NCBI RefSeq assembly: GCF_024138715.1
Contig: NZ_CP092074.1
Span: 3,162,001-3,226,000 of the forward strand
Source: Emticicia sp. 21SJ11W-3
GTDB taxonomy: Bacteria; Bacteroidota; Bacteroidia; Cytophagales; Spirosomataceae
Length of the DNA stretch: 64,000 nucleotides
Direction: 5' to 3'
Under the pieces are notes generated by a model. It searched no databases. It had not been told where the DNA came from and saw nothing but the letters and a program-made list of their open reading frames with translations. The position numbers and the translations under genes were made by a program. Shown here one piece after another: positions 35,493-44,562 of the stretch. Every line of letters begins with the position of its first letter. Position 1 is the stretch's first letter.

Positions 35493-36584
35493 CTAGCAGC
35501 CCTTAAAGGGCATCACATACAATGTATTACCCGAAACAGAAACATGGAAACCGTAATTGCCAGTTAGAGGCACCGCCAGTGGATGCCAGGTTTTGCCCAT
35601 GTCTGCCGAGCGGTAGATGCCATCTGCCCGCCCGCATATTAAAAATTCACCCATTTGTTTGATAGATAAAATAGTAGATGACGTAGGAAGCATACCTATT
35701 TTTCTCATAAACAACCTTTCGCTTGACGGCAGCAGGTCTCCGCCCACCGCATTCCAGGTTTGGCCTTTATCCGTTGAAATATACAGGCGGTTGATGCGGG
35801 CTTCCTTGCTGGTAACAATAGCCGCAAACCCGCCTGTTATGGGTTCAACGGCAACGCCAACGCCCCCCTCACCCAACACGGGCGCCCAGTTCAGTCCATT
35901 GTCCGTCGACCTCAGCACCCCTTCTTTATACGTAGCCAGAAGCACCCCGTTTTGCTCTGCCAGTTTCATCAGCCCACCCCCGATATGCACGCGTTTCCAG
36001 GTTTTACCATAGTCGGCCGTTCTGAAAAGATTGTTGCTGGCGCCTATAAAAACAATGCCTGCGGCCGTTTCAAAAACGGTATTTACCTGGCGCTCTTTAT
36101 AACTGTTGTACATCCAGTCGATGGTTTTATCTAAGCTCACGGCTTGTTCCTGAAAATTGGTATAAATGGGTGCCCAATCATTGGTTCCGTTTATTTTTCG
36201 CATGAACTGACCTCTGAAATCAAAGGCAAACATCTTGTTGTTGCCCGGGGAAAGATACCGTTGCTTACCAGGGAAACCCTCTTTTGTCCAGTCTGAATTA
36301 GCCTTACTTGCTTCATTATAATAAACCCCGTCACCTGCACGTAAAAACAGCCCGTTGTCGCTGGCAATCAGGCTCTCTCCCCTCACCCCATCTTTCTGCA
36401 AATTTTCAGGCAGCCCTTTGCTGATGTCGTGCCAGGTTTGTCCGCCATCGGTAGATTTAAAAACAATGCTGGCAACACCCGCCGGTTTACCTGTTCTGTT
36501 TCCCTCCTTTTCTTTCCGCACAAAAGAATTGAGAAGAAATAAACCCAGCATAATTACCGGAATAAACACAAACAATTTTTTCAT
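35493..36584 (-). CDS. BNR/Ycf48-like β-propeller protein, exported
   Basis: 363 residues: an N-terminal hydrophobic anchor (residues 5-21), then repeats of the S/T-x-D-x-G-x-T-W Asp-box: STDGGQTWHDIS, TADYGKTWKRVH, STDNGLNWAPVL, STDKGQTWNAVG and SADMGKTWHPLA. These form a propeller like sialidase/Ycf48 proteins, but sialidase catalytic residues are not evident. It probably binds glycans or assists assembly outside the inner membrane. The YceI gene follows 60 bp downstream. Confidence 0.85.
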   Translation of the reverse strand: MKKLFVFIPVIMLGLFLLNSFVRKEKEGNRTGKPAGVASIVFKSTDGGQTWHDISKGLPENLQKDGVRGESLIASDNGLFLRAGDGVYYNEASKANSDWTKEGFPGKQRYLSPGNNKMFAFDFRGQFMRKINGTNDWAPIYTNFQEQAVSLDKTIDWMYNSYKERQVNTVFETAAGIVFIGASNNLFRTADYGKTWKRVHIGGGLMKLAEQNGVLLATYKEGVLRSTDNGLNWAPVLGEGGVGVAVEPITGGFAAIVTSKEARINRLYISTDKGQTWNAVGGDLLPSSERLFMRKIGMLPTSSTILSIKQMGEFLICGRADGIYRSADMGKTWHPLAVPLTGNYGFHVSVSGNTLYVMPFKGC

Positions 36585-36914
36585 AATTTTATAAATTTAA
36601 AGGTAAAATCAATTTTGATGATAACCAGCCCAAAGTAGCAGGCAATGGCAGTTCTGGTTTAACAATAAACCCTGCCTGGTTTTAATTGCCGCTGCTTTTC
36701 CGGTGGCCGTTATATCAGCAAATCTACCTGTTGTTATTCCGGCAACTGTTAAAAGCCTGTAAAAAGAAGTAAACCAAATGTAAAATGATGTTTGGGCTTG
36801 CGTTAAGAACCTAGAAAATTGCCACAACCCCCATATATGATAAAAATGTATATTTGTAACCTAAACAAAACCACCGTATCAGCAGGAATAAAACCCAGAC
36901 CAAAGCCAAAAGCT

Positions 36915-37095
36915 CTTTCCCCGGAACGCCGCCCGCTCAATCACCGGAACGCCGGCCGCTAATTCACTAAATCGCTCATTCACCGGAACGCCGGCCGCTA
37001 ATTCACTAATTCACTCAATCGCTCATTCACTCAATCACTAATTCACTCAATCACTAATTCACTAATTCGCTCAATCGCTCATTCCCCCATTCGCT
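36915..37095. repeat. Degenerate 8-bp tandem repeats upstream of DUF1593 gene
   Basis: Many near-copies of ATTCACTA, ATCACTCA, ATCGCTCA and ATTCGCTC in tandem, mixed with three CCGGAACGCCGSCCGCT blocks. The tract ends directly at the ATG of the DUF1593 gene (37100). The periodicity could vary by slippage. The rest of 36585-36914 shows nothing I can support. Confidence 0.7.
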
Positions 37096-37099
37096 CCTC

Positions 37100-38587
37100 A
37101 TGAAACTAAAAACAATATACCTCTTGCTGATGCTGCTGGCCAGTTTGTCGGCCATGGCACAAAAACCCCGCACCATCGTAACCACCGACGGCGAACTGGA
37201 CGACGTGGACTCGTTCATCAGGATGCTACTCTATGCCAATGAATTAAAGCTGGAAGGCCTCGTTTACAGCAGCTCGCAGTGGCACTACAAAGGAGACGGC
37301 AAAGGCACGCGGTTCAGGTCTGAGATGCAGTTAACCGCCGAACGCTATGGCGAGCGCACCGAGTTGCGCTGGCCCGGCACTACATGGATGGAAGAGCTGC
37401 TTGATGAATACGGCAAAGTACAGCCGAATCTGGCCAAACATGCGGCAGGCTACCCCACCGCCTCGGCCCTGAAAAAACTGGTAAAAGTAGGCAACATAGA
37501 TTTTGAAGGAGAAATGGACAAAGTAACGGAGGGTTCGGAACTGATAAAAAAAGTACTGCTGGATGCTAACCCGCAACCCGTTTATCTGCAGGTTTGGGGT
37601 GGCACCAATACCATAGCGCGCGCGTTGAAATCGATAGAAGAAGCCTACAAAAACAAACCCGACTGGCAGAAGATATACAACAAGGTATCAAAAAAAGCGA
37701 TTATCTACACCGTGCTTGACCAGGACGCCACCTACCGCAAGTACATAGCGCCCAACTGGCCGCAGATACGCGTCTTTTATAATGCCAACCAGTTCTGGTG
37801 TCTGGCGTATCCCTGGACACAGGTAGTGCCTGCCGCATTGCAACCTTACCTGCGCGGAGAATTTATGAGCCGGAACATCATTCATAACCACGGGCCTTTG
37901 ATGGCTAAATACTATTCATGGGGCGACGGACAAAAAATTGCCGGAGACCCCGAGCATACCCACGGCAGCCCAGAGGATATGGAAAAATACAAAATGACCC
38001 CTTATGATTTTATTTCGGAGGGCGACTCACCCGCTTATTTTCAACTGCTGGATGTTGGTCTGATGAACCGCAATAACCCCGAATACGGCAGCTGGGGTGG
38101 CCGGTTGGTGCAGTCAAAAGAGAATCCGTTCCGTTGGGAAGATGCCTCCACCCTGACAGACTTTAATCATTTTACAGGTAAGCAGGATGCCTCTTTTCCG
38201 CAAACCCGCTGGATAGATGCCCTGCAACTGGATTTTGCCGCCCGTGCCGACTGGTGTGTAAAACCTTATAAAGACGCCAACCATGCCCCTAGAATTTCGG
38301 TAAAAGACGGTAACATCAGAAGAGTAAAAGCCGGTGAAAAACTGAGCATCAGCGCTGCGGCATCAGACCCTGACGGACATTCGGTAGCGTTTACTTACTG
38401 GCAATATGCCGAGGCGGGTACGTCGCCGGAAAATGTGACCATACAGTCAGCAGCCAACAATACGGCCACCATAGAAATACCACAAACCGCCAAAACCGGA
38501 TATACCATACATATTATTGTAGAAGGGAAAGATAGTGGAAGCCCGGCTTTGATACGGTACCAACGCGTAATATTCGTAGTTTATTAA
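37100..38587 (+). CDS. DUF1593 nucleoside-hydrolase-like secreted protein
   Basis: 495 residues: signal peptide (ending SAMAQ) followed by KPRTIVTTDGELDDVDSFIRMLLYAN. The D-x-E-x-D-D-x-x-S pattern resembles the metal-binding start of inosine-uridine nucleoside hydrolases and defines DUF1593. QVWGGTNTIARAL is a second family block. The C-terminal ~85 residues (ISVKDGNIRRVKAGEKL onward) form a cadherin/Ig-like β-domain. It probably acts on a glycoside or nucleoside in the periplasm. Tandem repeats occupy its 5' leader. Confidence 0.88.
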   Translation: MKLKTIYLLLMLLASLSAMAQKPRTIVTTDGELDDVDSFIRMLLYANELKLEGLVYSSSQWHYKGDGKGTRFRSEMQLTAERYGERTELRWPGTTWMEELLDEYGKVQPNLAKHAAGYPTASALKKLVKVGNIDFEGEMDKVTEGSELIKKVLLDANPQPVYLQVWGGTNTIARALKSIEEAYKNKPDWQKIYNKVSKKAIIYTVLDQDATYRKYIAPNWPQIRVFYNANQFWCLAYPWTQVVPAALQPYLRGEFMSRNIIHNHGPLMAKYYSWGDGQKIAGDPEHTHGSPEDMEKYKMTPYDFISEGDSPAYFQLLDVGLMNRNNPEYGSWGGRLVQSKENPFRWEDASTLTDFNHFTGKQDASFPQTRWIDALQLDFAARADWCVKPYKDANHAPRISVKDGNIRRVKAGEKLSISAAASDPDGHSVAFTYWQYAEAGTSPENVTIQSAANNTATIEIPQTAKTGYTIHIIVEGKDSGSPALIRYQRVIFVVY

Positions 38588-38707
38588 TATTTGTGGCGCG
38601 AATCTCCAGATTCGCAGCATCCACCAGCGTGCCACTCCTACCCTCGATTGAGAAAGGGCATGGCGCGCTTAATTATTTTAAAGAAGGTATCTGGCAGGCA
38701 CAAAAAA

Positions 38708-38733
38708 AGGCTTAAACCCGCCGGTTTAAGCCT
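38708..38733. terminator. Intrinsic terminator
   Basis: AGGCTTAAACC/GGTTTAAGCCT perfect 11-bp stem, with an A-run on its left that becomes a U-run for minus-strand transcripts. It could end the lasso-cyclase-like operon (stop at 39020, about 290 bp away). The interval 38588-39019 holds no gene. Confidence 0.6.
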
Positions 38734-39019
38734 ATAAGAGGAACGGTGTTCCCAAACCGGAACCGATGATAGTGTTTCATGACCTAATGATTAGCATTTT
38801 TCCTGCCCGTTCAGGCAAAAAGGTACATCTCTTCAGGAAATTAAAGTTTGGCGCTATGCGTACTATCGTTCTTGTTGATATCGTAAGATACCAGTATCCG
38901 GGATACCTTACGAAGTTAACAAAATAAATTCCGGATTTCAAAAATGTTTTTTTGCAATGGAACAGAATTGAATGCGTATTTTAAAACACAAGGCCTAAGC
39001 CAGCGGTGTGATGCCCCTA

Positions 39020-40753
39020 CTAAAACCCGTTCTGCTCCAGAAAAAACCCGAACGCAACTAATTTAAGCAAACAATTCAATTGACCCAGTCCGGGTGGGGT
39101 ATCTGTTTTCAGTTGCTGCAAGGATCGTATCATGGCCGAGGTATCAGCAAAGTGGCTAAAAACAGCATTTTTTTCAAAATGCCTGCAATAATCAATTAAT
39201 ATGTCGGCTTCGGTAATTAGCCTTTGGTCTATGTCTGAACCCTGCAATCCTCTACCTTTCTCGTTTAAAACCATATCGGGCAGGCGGCCTGCCATCATAC
39301 GCTTCAGCACTTGTTTGCTTTCAGATTTTTCATTAAAAAAAAACTGATTGGGTATAGCCATACAATATTCAAGTATTCTGCTATCAGCCGTGGGGTCAAG
39401 AATTTCAAACGGAAATTCGCTGTCTGTACTGGCTAAACGGTTCCGGTTTCCGCGCTGTGTCAGATACATCATTTCTTCCTGTTTGGTAAAAAAAAACGTT
39501 TTGCTGCAACTGCGGTTCAGTAGCACATCTTTTCTGATACCATATTCGCCCAACAGGCTTTTGTTCAGAAAGCTACTACTGAAATAGGCTTCAAATGCCC
39601 GGTATTCAAGCAGGTTCTTCAATAAAGGTCTCACCACCTTTTGTTTAAGTGCCTTTAAGCCGGGTGGCATTGGCAATTGTACACGGCTGCCTGTATACGA
39701 CAAGGCTACATTTCCGAACTGCCCCGAAAGCAGAACTTCAACACCCTGTGCAGCGGTGTGTTCATAAATATCAAGAACCCAATTAGCACTAGAGCCATTG
39801 AAAGCAAATGAATTGTGAATAGCAACCAGTTTCCTGATGCTTTGGATGGGTGAAACCGTGGCCGACTGCAATAAAAATGGCTTTATATTGGTTCTGGTGG
39901 CGGCTGTTGCCTTTATGTAAGGGCTTTCGTCGGCTATGCATCTGGGAATCGCCGCCGGATTGCGGTGCGGATACAAAGGCACATGGCTAAAAGTAACCAA
40001 AGGTGCATTGCCCAGGCATTCGGCAGCCAGATAAGCCACAGTGCCTGAATCAAGCCCGCCGCTGAGCATAGCCGCAACCTTAGCATTGCCCGGTATCCTG
40101 CATCTCACAGCCTCTTTGGTTATTTCAAGTAATTCATCGGCATAATCTTGAGTCTGCTTGTAGCATTTGAGCGGAATCTGCTCTGGTTGCCAGTATCGGT
40201 AAAAAGTAAGACGACCTCCAAACCAGGTTAATGAATGCCCTGGCAGTATTTTTTCTATACCCCTGAATAAGGTCTGGGTTTCAGACCCTTCATAATTCCA
40301 CCGGCTTAACCGGCTTAGTGCAAAAGGCAAATTCAGTTCTTTGCCTGTGGCCGTAAGCAAGCTAACCGAGCTGCCAAATACCAGCCCGTGCGGTGTTTGC
40401 CTGTAGAAAACTTCTCCACTGCCGTTCTGGTCTCTGGCCAGGAAAACCTCGCCCGTTTGCGTATTACAGGCAAAAAAAAGCCAATCGCCCAACAGGCGTG
40501 AGGCACATTTTTTTCCCCATGCCAGGTACGCACGCCACATATATTCAGGCCCGCCTGAACAAACACCGGTAAAAGGTTGCAGGTCTTGCGGGTTGTCAAT
40601 GCGGCCCTGTGCGGCAAATACCAGATGGCGTTCGGGGTTTTCAAACATTGCACAAGCCCTGCCTTGGCAGGCCAGCCTTAATGCAGGGGTTTCAAGAATC
40701 TGAAAACCAGTAAAATCTAAATTGGTATAGAGGTCGGTAGACCCAAAAATCAT
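39020..40753 (-). CDS. Asparagine-synthetase-like lasso peptide cyclase candidate
   Basis: 577-residue AsnB homologue. The N-terminal domain is glutaminase-like but starts MIFGS with no Cys at position 2, so it cannot hydrolyse glutamine. The C-terminal ATP pyrophosphatase domain has the PP-loop AAMLSGGLDSGTVAYLA and the block LDPTADSRILEYC. This combination is typical of lasso-peptide cyclases (C proteins), which adenylate an Asp/Glu side chain of a precursor. The gene overlaps the 60-residue peptide gene by 4 bp. No RRE or transglutaminase-like leader peptidase (B1/B2) is adjacent, so assignment to lasso synthesis remains an inference. Confidence 0.72.
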   Translation of the reverse strand: MIFGSTDLYTNLDFTGFQILETPALRLACQGRACAMFENPERHLVFAAQGRIDNPQDLQPFTGVCSGGPEYMWRAYLAWGKKCASRLLGDWLFFACNTQTGEVFLARDQNGSGEVFYRQTPHGLVFGSSVSLLTATGKELNLPFALSRLSRWNYEGSETQTLFRGIEKILPGHSLTWFGGRLTFYRYWQPEQIPLKCYKQTQDYADELLEITKEAVRCRIPGNAKVAAMLSGGLDSGTVAYLAAECLGNAPLVTFSHVPLYPHRNPAAIPRCIADESPYIKATAATRTNIKPFLLQSATVSPIQSIRKLVAIHNSFAFNGSSANWVLDIYEHTAAQGVEVLLSGQFGNVALSYTGSRVQLPMPPGLKALKQKVVRPLLKNLLEYRAFEAYFSSSFLNKSLLGEYGIRKDVLLNRSCSKTFFFTKQEEMMYLTQRGNRNRLASTDSEFPFEILDPTADSRILEYCMAIPNQFFFNEKSESKQVLKRMMAGRLPDMVLNEKGRGLQGSDIDQRLITEADILIDYCRHFEKNAVFSHFADTSAMIRSLQQLKTDTPPGLGQLNCLLKLVAFGFFLEQNGF

Positions 40754-40932
40754 GATGCTGGATTTCCGGTACTAATTGAACCGTCAGGGCTGGTATTACC
40801 GCTATTCTTCAAATTCAAAACTCTCAGTGCTGGTTTAATCCAATCTTTTTTTTGTGCAATCAATTCAATCTCTTGGCTGCTTAAAGTTTCTTCGCTTGAA
40901 GACATAGTTGGGCTATTGCTAGAATCTATCAT
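40750..40932 (-). CDS. Small precursor-like peptide preceding the AsnB-type cyclase
   Basis: 60 residues from ATG 40932; ATG 40905 is an alternative, and upstream in-frame ATG 41007 overlaps the promoter. A charged N-terminal part is followed by AQKKDWIKPALRVLNLKN, then a Gly/Ser/Thr/Asn-rich end with a single Asp (SGNTSPDGSISTGNPAS). W-x-x-P-x-L matches the YxxPxL-type leader motif of lasso precursors. Asp lies 7-9 residues from S, N or K, compatible with a macrolactam ring, but the usual Thr at -2 is not obvious. Stop and start overlap with the cyclase gene. Confidence 0.65.
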   Translation of the reverse strand: MIDSSNSPTMSSSEETLSSQEIELIAQKKDWIKPALRVLNLKNSGNTSPDGSISTGNPAS

Positions 40933-40976
40933 AAAATTTAGGTTGATATTTAGTACTCCATTTTTCAGAATACCCC

Positions 40977-41008
40977 CAAAAATAAAGACTGTAACGCTAA
41001 CTAACAAA
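40977..41008 (-). promoter_or_regulatory. Bacteroidota promoter of the precursor-cyclase operon
   Basis: TTTG (41005-41008) and TATTTTTG (40977-40984) separated by 20 bp on the minus strand. Initiation a few bases downstream would give a leader of roughly 40 nt to ATG 40932. Confidence 0.65.
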
Positions 41009-41134
41009 TGGTTGGATAATTTTCACCCAAGTTTTAGCAGGCAGCTCAAAATCCGGCATTCAGAACAGACAGGTTTAGTCTTAAAAAAACAGAAACGCCT
41101 TTGCCTGCCGGTGCTTCTAATAAACCGGAAATGG

Positions 41135-41554
41135 CTATACGATGCCGACTCCCCTTACCAGCAACCAGCGGCAAAGTACCCAGAAATTGGCAATGAAAAC
41201 TATCAGATTAACCAGAAAGATGTTATCAAAAAAATAAGAGAAGTACCTGAACTCCATGCTGTTGTCGCCGTCGTTTCTGAACGACCCCACATTGGCATAC
41301 AAATACACCACAAAGCAACTTACCAGTGCCAGCAAGCCAAAATTGAGATTATGAAGTAGTAAAGCTCTTGTTTTGCTGGTAAACTGCCCCCGCCATAACA
41401 ACACCACGTGCAACGCCTCTAGCAGCCCAAACACCACCCAGAAACTGCGCGATACCCCGGCGGCCTGAAAGGTATAAAAAGCCATGGCCACAATGGCCGC
41501 CACCACCAAAGAAACAACAAGCCAGCATAAATGATACAAAATACGGTAAAGCAT
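41135..41554 (-). CDS. Four-helix membrane protein of unknown function
   Basis: 139 residues from ATG 41554 (ATG 41596 possible). Four hydrophobic helices are evident: residues 7-27, 38-51, 66-83 and 108-132. A short polar loop GSFRNDGDNSMEFRYF lies between helices three and four. No motif recognised. Confidence 0.6.
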   Translation of the reverse strand: MLYRILYHLCWLVVSLVVAAIVAMAFYTFQAAGVSRSFWVVFGLLEALHVVLLWRGQFTSKTRALLLHNLNFGLLALVSCFVVYLYANVGSFRNDGDNSMEFRYFSYFFDNIFLVNLIVFIANFWVLCRWLLVRGVGIV

Positions 41555-41794
41555 GTGTATGTTTTTTTGTAAAGGTAATGATTTATAATTACGCATTCTC
41601 TGCCTATATTCTCACTGAAAAAATAACATAGTCCCCTATCATTTATAATAGTAAATTTTGGTAGAGGTGCGATGCTTGCGGCTTCAGGTGGCTGTGAAAA
41701 CAATAAATGATTAATATTGGCATGGTTCTATAGCAACCTAATTCTGCGATTAGCCGCATTCAATGCGGCTCTACGAATGGCTACAGAACACAAA

Positions 41795-42118
41795 TCATCC
41801 GGTAATCTTCAATGACGCAATCTTATCATTATCCAATTCAAAATGATATTTAAACACAATCGGACTACCAGGGAATGTCCCCGAACCCAGGGTTGTCAGA
41901 ATACCTCCTTTCGGCGTAGTGGCATAATCAATCGGCGCAAGAATGGTGGCGTATTCGGCATTGGTTTGCTCGTTCCAGGCTTTTATTTGTTCAAAGCCCT
42001 GGTGGGTGCGGCCTTCGTCATACACCAAAGCATTGTTTGCAAAACAGCGGGCATAAGCTGTGCTGTCGAAATCGTTCTGGGCTTTCAACAAAGCCGCTAT
42101 TACATCTGGTAAATTCAT
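41795..42118 (-). CDS. SnoaL/NTF2-like small protein
   Basis: 107 residues from ATG 42118. LLKAQNDFDSTAYARCFANNALVYDEGRTHQGFEQIKAW is the characteristic helical start and first strand of NTF2-like cone folds. The second half is a β-sheet (FKYHFELDNDKIASLKITG). Such domains bind small ligands or act as isomerases/hydrolases; no catalytic residue can be assigned. Confidence 0.75.
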   Translation of the reverse strand: MNLPDVIAALLKAQNDFDSTAYARCFANNALVYDEGRTHQGFEQIKAWNEQTNAEYATILAPIDYATTPKGGILTTLGSGTFPGSPIVFKYHFELDNDKIASLKITG

Positions 42119-42242
42119 TGTTTTGTGTTTATTAAAGTGATAAAATTTAACCACGCAGTGTCACGAAGCTTTACGCTGAGTTTCACTGAGTAAAAAATAA
42201 CAAGTAAAATTCAGTATCCGCAAAACATCATTTCCTGTTGAG

Positions 42243-42312
42243 GCGGACGGCTAGTCGCGGACGGCTAGTCGCGGACGGCTAGTCGCGGACGGCTAGTCGC
42301 CGACGGCTAGTC
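42243..42312. repeat. Five tandem copies of a 14-bp unit
   Basis: GCGGACGGCTAGTC is repeated exactly at 42243, 42257, 42271 and 42285; a fifth copy at 42299 has one change (GCCGAC). It lies between the NTF2-like and SDR genes, both on the minus strand. Confidence 0.9.
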
Positions 42313-42410
42313 TTGGTTACTTTTTCCGCAAAAAGTAACAACAGAGGAAGAAAAAAAATGTAGATTTTTTCTTCAGAATTGTACTATGCGCCTGAAAGTA
42401 AAAAAAACCA

Positions 42411-43208
42411 CTAAACAGTCGGTACTGTCCCACCATCAATCACATATTCAGTTCCGGTGAGATAAGAAGCCCGTGGAGAAACCAGAAACCCTACCAGCTC
42501 GGCTACTTCTTCAGGTTGCGCCGGTCTGCCGACGGGTATCCCGCCCAGGGCATCCATCACACCTTGGGTGGCCTGTTCTACCGTTATGCTGCTGCTGGTG
42601 GCAATGCGCTGCATCATTCTTTGTGCTGCGCCGGTCATAATCCATCCCGGCGAAACCGTCAGCACACGTACCCCCTGCGGAGCCACCTCGTTCGACAACC
42701 CTTTGCTATAATTTACAAGCCCTGCTTTGGCGGCCGCATAGGGTAGCGTTGAATCATACAGCGGCAACCGTGCCTGTATAGAACCTACATGAATAATAAC
42801 CCCGCTCTTTTGCGCCAGCATAGCAGGCAGAAAAGCCCTGTCTAACCGCACCGGAGCCAGCAGATTAGTTTGCAGGGTTTGTTCCCAGTCGTTATCAGTC
42901 AGTACGGCAAAGCCTCCGCCGGGGGTTTCAGAGCCACCCAGGTTATTCACCAGTATATCCAGGCGGCCATATTGTGCCAGTATAGCATCGGCTACCTTGC
43001 GGGTTCCTTCTGTCCGGCTTAAGTCTGCCCTTATCAGGTGCATCTGGCTGTTGCGCTCTTCGGGTTCGTTTCTGGCGGCAATAATCACCGTTGCGCCGGC
43101 TTGTAATAACCGCTCTGCAATGGCCCTGCCCGTGCCTTTGGTTCCGCCGGTTACCAGCGCAATCTTGCCTTGCAACTCATTATTGAAATTAAATTGTTCC
43201 ATTTTCAT
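42411..43208 (-). CDS. SDR-family oxidoreductase
   Basis: 265 residues from ATG 43208 (ATG 43202 equally possible). A classical SDR: cofactor motif VTGGTKGTGRAIAE, DLSRTEG, LVNNLGG (NNAG variant), catalytic Ser in HVGSIQARLP and Y-x-x-x-K in YAAAKAGL, then VSPGWIMT and the C-terminal YLTGTEYVIDGG. The nearest sequence logic is 3-ketoacyl-ACP-reductase-like SDRs of broad use. It is divergent from an HxlR regulator, with 121 bp between starts, which suggests that regulator controls it, probably in response to an electrophile or quinone. Confidence 0.9.
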   Translation of the reverse strand: MKMEQFNFNNELQGKIALVTGGTKGTGRAIAERLLQAGATVIIAARNEPEERNSQMHLIRADLSRTEGTRKVADAILAQYGRLDILVNNLGGSETPGGGFAVLTDNDWEQTLQTNLLAPVRLDRAFLPAMLAQKSGVIIHVGSIQARLPLYDSTLPYAAAKAGLVNYSKGLSNEVAPQGVRVLTVSPGWIMTGAAQRMMQRIATSSSITVEQATQGVMDALGGIPVGRPAQPEEVAELVGFLVSPRASYLTGTEYVIDGGTVPTV

Positions 43209-43329
43209 TGTTGTTGATGGCGCAAAATTGGGGCATAAAAACAGTTTGGACAAGTACGGAAATACGATTCAGATACGGATAAATTTATCCCCTGTTGCGC
43301 ATACAGGCACTAAAACATACATTTGTACT

Positions 43330-43713
43330 ATGTACGAAAGAAAGACCTTACCGAACCTCAATTGCGGCCTCGACCTGATAGGCGAAGTGCTTTATGGCAA
43401 ATGGAAAATGCGTTTGCTGTGGTTTATTCATCAGGGACATCAGCGACCAAGCCAGTTGCAACGCAAAATTCCGGATGCTTCGCGGCGGGTTCTGAATATG
43501 CAACTGAAAGAACTGGAAGAACACGAGCTGGTAACAAAGGTGATATATCCGGTGGTGCCGCCAAAGGTAGAATACAGCCTGACCGACTTCGGCAAAAGCC
43601 TGATACCCCTCATTGGCGCCATTGGCCAGTGGGGCGATACGCATGAAGAACGCCTGCGACAGCTCATTTTAAGGCAGCTTGAAAAGACGGATACAACAGA
43701 CGTACAAAATTAA
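43330..43713 (+). CDS. HxlR-family transcriptional regulator
   Basis: 127 residues from ATG 43330. A winged-helix HxlR domain: LIGEVLYGKWKMRLLWFIHQG, then FSELQRKIP-like PSQLQRKIPDASRRVLNMQLKELEEHELV and the wing YPVVPPKVEYSLTDFGKSL. Its divergent orientation to the SDR gene points to local control. The longer in-frame extension upstream overlaps the SDR gene and is discarded. Confidence 0.9.
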   Translation: MYERKTLPNLNCGLDLIGEVLYGKWKMRLLWFIHQGHQRPSQLQRKIPDASRRVLNMQLKELEEHELVTKVIYPVVPPKVEYSLTDFGKSLIPLIGAIGQWGDTHEERLRQLILRQLEKTDTTDVQN

Positions 43714-43847
43714 TATTCCTATATTTTCAATATATATTGAAACATCAAAATTATTCATATTTTCAATACGTTCAAATTCTCATTATCTCTTTAAACGCTT
43801 TTGTATATACGGAAAATTGATTATGTTTAGATAAAAAATACCCCGTA

Positions 43848-44471
43848 ATGCGCCTCACCCCTGAAGAACTATCAACAGAACAATATGTCTTGCTTGAGAA
43901 GCTCGACCATCAGGAACTTATCCCCTTTGTGCAGAAATACCTGAAGCAACCCACCTGGGCATCCAGGTTTTACTATGCTGCCAACCTGCTTATAATGGCA
44001 GCCATTGCGCTGCTGGTATGGCGGTATGGCACGCAACCCGGCGCCAAATGGTGGAACGCCCTCAACTACCTGGCCATGGGCATTGCTTTTACTTTTTTGC
44101 TGATACCTGTGCATGAGTACATACACGCGCTGGCATATCGTAGCGTAGGTGCAACGCATACTTCATTTGATATGTACCTGCGGAAGTTCTACTTTATGGC
44201 CGTTGCAGACAAATTTGTGGCCAGCAGAAAAGAGTTTACCATTGTGGCGCTGGCGCCGTTTGTGGTGATAAGCGTTGTGCTGCTGGGGCTGTTAATAGTA
44301 GCCACGCCACAACAGGCTTTTATTATTATGGGTACTTTGCTTTTTCATACGGCGGCTTGCTCGGGCGACTTCGGCCTGCTGAGTTTCTACAACCACAACC
44401 GGCAAAAAACCATTCTTACTTATGACGACAAAACCAGCCGGATTTCTTATTTTTATGAGAAGGTAAACTAA
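43848..44471 (+). CDS. DUF3267-type membrane metalloprotease-like protein
   Basis: 207 residues with about five hydrophobic helices. The third contains HEYIHALAY, the HExxH zinc motif (H-E-Y-I-H), as in DUF3267 proteins, which resemble site-2-type proteases. TAACSGDFGLLSF near the C-terminus supplies the conserved Gly-Asp typical of the family. Physiological substrate unknown. Stands alone. Confidence 0.85.
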   Translation: MRLTPEELSTEQYVLLEKLDHQELIPFVQKYLKQPTWASRFYYAANLLIMAAIALLVWRYGTQPGAKWWNALNYLAMGIAFTFLLIPVHEYIHALAYRSVGATHTSFDMYLRKFYFMAVADKFVASRKEFTIVALAPFVVISVVLLGLLIVATPQQAFIIMGTLLFHTAACSGDFGLLSFYNHNRQKTILTYDDKTSRISYFYEKVN

Positions 44472-44562
44472 CACCTGCCACCAAAAGGCATTGAAGTGGT
44501 GCATCAGCAAAATACACCAGGCTCTACCGGCAGGCAGGCCATTCTAAGCACTACCCCCCCCA

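Noticed and set aside
36609-36827. Minus-strand open frame of 72 codons before the BNR gene
   Set aside because: No start context or conserved pattern; lies in ordinary intergenic DNA.
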